Positions 59,428 through 64,000 of a stretch of 64,000 nucleotides of DNA are shown here, in pieces; positions within the stretch are counted from its first letter, which is position 1, and every line of letters starts with the position of its first letter. The notes beneath the pieces were generated by a model, which did not search any database, was not told where the DNA came from, and saw only the letters and a program-made list of their open reading frames with translations. The DNA comes from Tritrichomonas musculus (Eukaryota > Parabasalia > Tritrichomonadida > Tritrichomonadidae), in assembly GCA_039105265.1 (NCBI GenBank), contig JAPFFF010000030.1, positions 124,001 through 188,000 on the forward strand, given 5' to 3'. The position numbers and the translations under genes are program-made.

Positions 59428-59616
59428 ATGAAGAGAGGTGGAAAAGAATTTCGTTCATCAAATTATTATGATTTACTTGAACATCAAACAAGAAAATTGT
59501 CTGAATGTCAAATTTTTTTGTATATTTTCATTGATAATTTTAAGTTTATCTTGTTCGATTCGTACTTCCGTAAATTGATTGGAAACAACAAGAATATTGC
59601 TTTTTCATTCAATTAG
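59428..59616 (+). CDS. Short hypothetical frame (62 aa), possible gene remnant
   Basis: It begins MKRGGKEFRSSNYYDLLEHQ and continues TRKLSECQ, protein-like composition for 28 residues, then turns into hydrophobic AT-coded sequence. A TTCTTCATG context at the start could include an initiator. It may be the first codons of a broken gene; no family is recognised. Confidence 0.2.
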   Translation: MKRGGKEFRSSNYYDLLEHQTRKLSECQIFLYIFIDNFKFILFDSYFRKLIGNNKNIAFSFN

Positions 59617-60750
59617 AGCCTTTCACTATTAAAACAATTTGCTGATAATTAATTCTTTTATGATTTTAAAATTTGAATGGATTGAATGAATTATCAATTT
59701 TTTGTATGTGTTTTCACAAACCATATCCAAGATCATCCTTAATAGACTCAACTGCAAACAAAAACTTTTTTTCTAAAAGTATTTAAGATTTGAGGACTAA
59801 ACCATTTAAAAATTCAGAATATTTTACATAGGGCTATGCTGATTAAACTTAATTTGAATAATTTGATTTGATAAAAAAAAAGCTGTAAAAATCAAATCAA
59901 ATCAAATTCATTTAACCATATTTTGCAATCGATAAATTAATAATATTGTTTTAAGGAATCAACAATTGTAGCAGGATTTAAATGTTCAACGAAGCTTTAA
60001 AAAAGGTAAATACCAAAAAATATTTTTAGACAATTTTTTTTATGACCATTCAATTTTTTTTTTTTTTTTTTTTTGGTATTCAAAAGTTATTTATAAAATT
60101 TTTCTTATTAAAAAATGAGAGCTGAAAAATATAATTATTTCAAATTTTATATATGAAAATTATTATTTATTTTGATTAATATGAAAATTTTTATTAATTT
60201 TAACTTTCATAATTTTAATAAAAAATGTTTATATTATATTTTATGATTAATTTTTAATAATATATTTTTAAATTATAAATAATATGCAAATTAATTATTC
60301 AATGTTTCAACAGAAATTTATTTTTAAAAAAATTTTTTTATCTTCAATAAAGAGAGGCATGATGAAATTTCTTTCTTGTAAAGGTTATGGAATAATTCAA
60401 TAAAATATATAAAAATAAAAAAATATAAAAAATAATTATAAAAAATCCAAATGATATAGTATCTGAAAAATCAAAATAGTTAGTTTGAATTATGATAATG
60501 ATGATGTTTTCCATTTATAAATTTTGAAATTTGATTAATAAGGTATAAAAAGTGAGTATTTTTTGAAAATTTTCAAAATATGTTCAAAAATAATATTCGA
60601 ATTGTTTAATCCTTGTATAATAAGGTTTAATCAAAGCATATCAATTTTCTAACTCAGTTATTAGTCCAAAGGACTTAAATTATAACGAATATTGATTGTG
60701 AATTCGTTATAATCTAAGTTAATATGTATTAGTTAACCGAAAATAAAAAA

Positions 60751-61845
60751 ATGAATTTACTATATTTACTTTTAACTTTCAAAATAAATGCTTTAATAAA
60801 TATACTTTCTTGTATATTACTTGCAGTTATATTAATAGAACAATTAAATCAATACATTGCCATGATAATTTTGTACAACAAATTAAAAGTTCTTTTTTTT
60901 TACACACAAAGATACCCACAAGGAACATATTCACAAAATATTGTTTTATCAAGCGTTTATTTTCCATTAGAAAAATCAAAACATGAATCTAAATCTTATA
61001 TTATATGGCTAACAAGATTTTTTCGTGTAATCAACTGCAAAATCATTTTTTATATGCCAAAGAAATTTTATAACATGATGTATGATAATGGAGTAATTAA
61101 TTATTCATCAAATCGACTTCATTTAGTTGATTTTAATTTTACGTATAATGGAATTTTTGAAATTCCTATTCTTCAAAACCTTAGTAACGCCTACAAAAAA
61201 ATGCATGAAATAGATAAAGAGAATGATATCCATAATCCATATTTGTATGCAATTTGGAACAGCAAAATTTGGTTTCTTCGTGAAGCAAGCTTAATTTATC
61301 CTGATTACAAATTTTACTTTTGGATTGATTCTGGATGCGTTCGAGATCCGTTCTTTGATAACAAGTTTAACAAATATGGAAGCTTATGTAACAGTACAAT
61401 AGATAATGAATGCAACTATTTGACTTTTCCAAAGAATAATTTTGTTGAAGATATTCTAGATCAATCAAAATATCATCCTTTGGAAATGTGCATGTTTATG
61501 GTTGATCGGCACAAATTTGTAAAATATCCAAAGAAGAAATCAAAATTTAATATTCTTGAGGGAATTTTCTTTGGAACTAAAGAAGGTGTTGCAAAATTTT
61601 ACGACGCTTTCTGGGAAGTTCATAATGAGTGGTTGCGGAACAATATTTTTTGTGGAAAAGATCAAGACATATATAATTTTGTAATTGAAAATTATTTCAA
61701 GAAAATACAATTTTATATTTTCCCACTTTATCAAGTTTCACATAGGTGTAATAAGTGGTTTGCATTCTTATCAGCATTTTCAAAAGAAAACCCTTTTTTT
61801 ATTCCAAATAAGATTTATCATTTTTCCAAATATCTTAAATATTGA
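60751..61845 (+). CDS. HtrL/YibB-like putative glycosyltransferase (364 aa)
   Basis: A signal anchor at about 12-35 precedes a lumenal domain with the pattern of the HtrL/YibB family (PF09612): LYAIWNSKIWFLREASLIYP (166-185), FYFWIDSGCVRDPFF (188-202), and later FNILEGIFFGTKEGV and KDQDIYNF (about 312-319). WIDSGC in place of DXD and the later GGxFG-like and DQ motifs suggest a GT-A sugar transferase. In Escherichia coli the htrL (yibB) gene lies beside the LPS core (waa) operon, and the family is seen in some eukaryotic secretory proteins; no enzymatic activity is firmly established to my knowledge. It ends 54 bp from the convergent gene at 61900. AT-rich; the stop is TGA. Confidence 0.7.
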   Translation: MNLLYLLLTFKINALINILSCILLAVILIEQLNQYIAMIILYNKLKVLFFYTQRYPQGTYSQNIVLSSVYFPLEKSKHESKSYIIWLTRFFRVINCKIIFYMPKKFYNMMYDNGVINYSSNRLHLVDFNFTYNGIFEIPILQNLSNAYKKMHEIDKENDIHNPYLYAIWNSKIWFLREASLIYPDYKFYFWIDSGCVRDPFFDNKFNKYGSLCNSTIDNECNYLTFPKNNFVEDILDQSKYHPLEMCMFMVDRHKFVKYPKKKSKFNILEGIFFGTKEGVAKFYDAFWEVHNEWLRNNIFCGKDQDIYNFVIENYFKKIQFYIFPLYQVSHRCNKWFAFLSAFSKENPFFIPNKIYHFSKYLKY

Positions 61846-61899
61846 TTAAAAATAGATATATTCTTAAATTTTTTTATATATAAATATATTTACATTTTT

Positions 61900-62919
61900 T
61901 TAAATAGATCGTTCATGTAAAAAAGCTTCTAAGTTTTGATTTCCATGAGGAATAAATTCCCATTTCATGCATGATGAATTGCGAATTAATTCTCTTTGAA
62001 GATCAGAATTTTTCCAATCTGTTAGAACTAATTGAATAAATTTTTCTGAAGGAACACAATTCATATGATCAACTAGTCGTGAACTTGGAGAATTAAATGT
62101 GTAGAGTTTCTTAATTCCATATGAAAATAAAATGACGGCATAGCTAAAACTGCCTCGTGAAATAACCAAATTTTTTGAATTTATTAAATATGAAAAATCG
62201 TCATCAAATGAGTGCTGCTCAAATTTGGCTCCCATTTCACGGATTATGTTAACGCATGGATTTTTGTCATCTGAAGCAATTATTCGAATATCAGACCAAT
62301 TTCGCATTTTAATTACATCTTTGTAATAATTGCAAGGGGGCTGGCCATAGAACCTATGAACATATCCTCTATCAAATATTGATCCTGATCTTATATAAAT
62401 TGTGAGCGTATCGTTTGGAATTGAAATTTTGGAGAAACGCTTTAAATACCATTTTTTAAATTTCTGATCAATTTCAAAAGGAATCCGTGGCAAATTAGGA
62501 AGTGAATGATAAAAATCAATTGATATGCAATGGTTTCTGTAATATTTATACGGGATTGTAGCAATTTCAATTGTGATATCTTTATATTTAAATGGTTTGA
62601 TTTGATCCATAAAATAATGTTGAAATATAATAGAACTCAAACCAATGTATTTAGCAAATTGATAAGCGTGAAGAAGTTCAATTACATGATTTCCAAATTG
62701 CCCTATTGGCAAATTTTTAATGCATAAAAAGCTGCATGAAATATTTGTATTATTAAGGGAAAACTTAATTTTATTGCATATTTCTTTAGGTTCTTTTAGG
62801 AATTCAAATCTGAAATCTTGAATAATAATAAATTTGTTTTGTATGGATGGCAAGAAAAGAAAAGCTGTAAGAAAAAATAATACCGAAAGACTAAAATAAA
62901 AACAAATCTTTAAATTCAT
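61900..62919 (-). CDS. Fucosyltransferase-like (GT-B type) type II membrane protein (339 aa)
   Basis: A signal anchor at about 5-25 is followed by an N-terminal motif, LPIGQFGNHVIELLHAYQFA (70-89), like the GxxGNxxxxxxxAxxxA segment that starts many fucosyltransferases. TLTIYIRSGSIF (171-182) recalls the HxRxGD/S donor-site motif, YGQPPCNYYKDVI (191-203) the QPPxxFY motif, and RIIASDDKNPCV (212-223) the following strand and turn. LVISRGSFSYAVIL (251-264) is the helix that usually binds the nucleotide. The order points to a GDP-fucose-type transferase, but the family number is uncertain. Fucose has been reported in T. foetus lipophosphoglycan, which fits. It is convergent with the HtrL-like gene and divergent from the gene at 63323. 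The stop is TAAA. Confidence 0.65.
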   Translation of the reverse strand: MNLKICFYFSLSVLFFLTAFLFLPSIQNKFIIIQDFRFEFLKEPKEICNKIKFSLNNTNISCSFLCIKNLPIGQFGNHVIELLHAYQFAKYIGLSSIIFQHYFMDQIKPFKYKDITIEIATIPYKYYRNHCISIDFYHSLPNLPRIPFEIDQKFKKWYLKRFSKISIPNDTLTIYIRSGSIFDRGYVHRFYGQPPCNYYKDVIKMRNWSDIRIIASDDKNPCVNIIREMGAKFEQHSFDDDFSYLINSKNLVISRGSFSYAVILFSYGIKKLYTFNSPSSRLVDHMNCVPSEKFIQLVLTDWKNSDLQRELIRNSSCMKWEFIPHGNQNLEAFLHERSI

Positions 62920-63322
62920 ATTGCTACTATAATATAATTATGAAAAATTTGTTTACTAATTCAAATAATAAAAAAAATTATATTTTTTAAAAACTTCACA
63001 AAAACTTTTTATTTTTTCATTTTTTTTATTTTTATAACTATATATTTAATATTTTAATAATAAAAACATTTTTAATGCTATTAATTGGCAATCTTTTAAT
63101 TAGAAATTTATGGTTTTCATATTTGATGATATTCTTTAGTTTACAATTAAAACATAAAATATTAATATCTTAAAATTTTAATCAAAAAACTTTTGGAAAA
63201 ACTTTAAATATATTTTTAATTAAATATTTAAATTGATATTTTTAATTTATTAATAAAATATCATTTCTTAAAAAAAAAAAAAGAGTAAATCATTCAAATT
63301 TTGTTTAAACATTTTTCGATTA
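62920..63322. other. AT-rich spacer between divergent glycosyltransferase genes
   Basis: No coding frame. TCATAAT on the minus strand about 24 nt before ATG 62919 could be an initiator. Both promoters should lie in this interval. Confidence 0.5.
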
Positions 63323-64000
63323 ATGAGGGAATTTGAAAAGCGCAAATTAGTTGTAAGTTTTCAAATATCCTTTCCAATCATATATATTGCTCTCATGATA
63401 TACTTAGCAAACTTTTTAAAACTTTATTATCGAATGCAAATTTTAATGTATTCAAACTGTTTTAATAAAGCATATGATTTACAAGTATATATAAATCAGA
63501 AAATTACAGTAACAGCTGAAGCAGTTAGGTATTTTATCGAAAAGAATCCATCAAAATTCCTTAAAAATTATAAAAAATTAATTGCTAATCCAAATCCTAC
63601 TGAATATCATAATATTCTCCCTTTTCATGAAGATGGAACCTCAAAGGAAAAAATAGATTATATGGATTATTTCGATGACCAAAATGTCGTAATTAAGCAT
63701 TTTTCTTTCTATCTAAATAAATGCGATAATTATGAATTTTCACATCAAATCTCACAAATAATACCATGCAATGAAAACGCAATTGAACATAAAAAGTTCA
63801 CCATTGTTTATCTAATTGTTTTAAGCTCCACAAATACTAATATTATTCGTGAAATTAAGTCATTAGAATACAACTCAAATAATGAGATTTGCTTCCTTCT
63901 TTTCATTGATAACAAATCCAATCGAACAAGCATATACAATTTATTTAATACATCAAAAAAAGATGAATTTAAAAATGTGTTTTTTGTTGATTCTCCTAGG
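63323..64000 (+). CDS. Core-2/I-branching GT14-like protein, partial (first 226 codons)
   Basis: Open from ATG 63323 to the window edge without a stop. A signal anchor lies at about 9-34. The sequence parallels the gene at 52177 throughout: TAEAVRYFIEKNPSKFLKNY against TAEAFRYLIDFDRPNLLLNY, EYHNILPFHEDGTSKEK against QYHTLLPFHSNGISKNS, FTIVYLIVLSS, FLLFIDNKSNRTSIYNL, and KNVFFVDSPR at the very end. The catalytic half is beyond the window. The match is moderate, so the two are old paralogues and may differ in donor or acceptor use. It is divergent from the fucosyltransferase-like gene, 403 bp between starts. Confidence 0.8.
   Translation, partial: MREFEKRKLVVSFQISFPIIYIALMIYLANFLKLYYRMQILMYSNCFNKAYDLQVYINQKITVTAEAVRYFIEKNPSKFLKNYKKLIANPNPTEYHNILPFHEDGTSKEKIDYMDYFDDQNVVIKHFSFYLNKCDNYEFSHQISQIIPCNENAIEHKKFTIVYLIVLSSTNTNIIREIKSLEYNSNNEICFLLFIDNKSNRTSIYNLFNTSKKDEFKNVFFVDSPR

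Larger units (their letters stand above)
57788..60750. other. 3-kb AT-rich region of degraded repeats
   Basis: This region separates two glycosyltransferase genes and contains several families of short diverged repeats (listed separately) and a 62-codon frame at 59428. Near 58705 and 59750, CAACAAAAACTTTTT plus a later ATATTTTACrTAGG are shared, suggesting further duplicated spacer. No transposase or host gene is recognisable. Confidence 0.5.

Overview
The window looks like nuclear DNA of a trichomonad parasite (Parabasalia), most like Tritrichomonas foetus. This rests on gene content: BspA-type leucine-rich repeats (LRRs) of 23 residues, ankyrin remains, protein kinases fused to repeat domains, R2R3 Myb factors, five-C2 proteins, a calpain and a giant HECT ligase. 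It also rests on apparently intronless genes, very AT-rich spacers, stop codons often followed by A (TAAA, the trichomonad poly(A) signal), and TCAYWNN initiator-like sites just upstream of several ATGs. The species is inferred, not proven.

Layout. 0-1.3 kb: a GC-rich, frameshifted ankyrin pseudogene. 2.2-7.1 kb: a kinase-Sel1-pseudokinase-LRR fusion. 7.9-9.1 kb: a small low-complexity protein and a decayed BspA-like gene. 9.3-11.1 kb: a kinase-Sel1 protein. 13.1-24.8 kb: two Myb factors, a Pmp-like surface protein with a cytoplasmic NPLY motif, an RRM-RCC1 fusion and a five-C2 protein. 25.5-28.9 kb: a gene graveyard (E2 ubiquitin-conjugating remnant, possible NUMOD4/HNH scrap, GC-rich foldback element). 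29.2-41.8 kb: a small PD-(D/E)XK/DUF3883 protein, a calpain and a 2,751-residue HECT ligase. 43.8-45.0 kb: a bacterial-type YqhD alcohol/aldehyde reductase.

46.5 kb to the right edge is the most interesting part. A membrane phosphoglycerol-transferase/sulfatase-fold enzyme is followed by six glycosyltransferase-like genes: two Core-2/I-branching (GT14), one GT8, one unassigned DXD enzyme, one HtrL/YibB-like and one fucosyltransferase-like. Each has a signal peptide or signal anchor. I propose a cell-surface glycan (lipoglycan or glycoprotein) biosynthesis cluster, mixing eukaryote-type Golgi enzymes with families best known from bacterial envelopes. It is interrupted at 48.6-51.5 kb by nested inverted-repeat elements and at 54 kb by a kinase pseudogene.

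A second theme is base composition. Four intact genes on both strands start AT-rich and become clearly GC-rich toward their 3' ends, while the calpain, HECT and glycosyltransferase genes stay AT-rich throughout. Positions inside proteins were counted by hand and may be off by a residue or two. No RNA genes, CRISPR arrays or virus-like elements were recognised.
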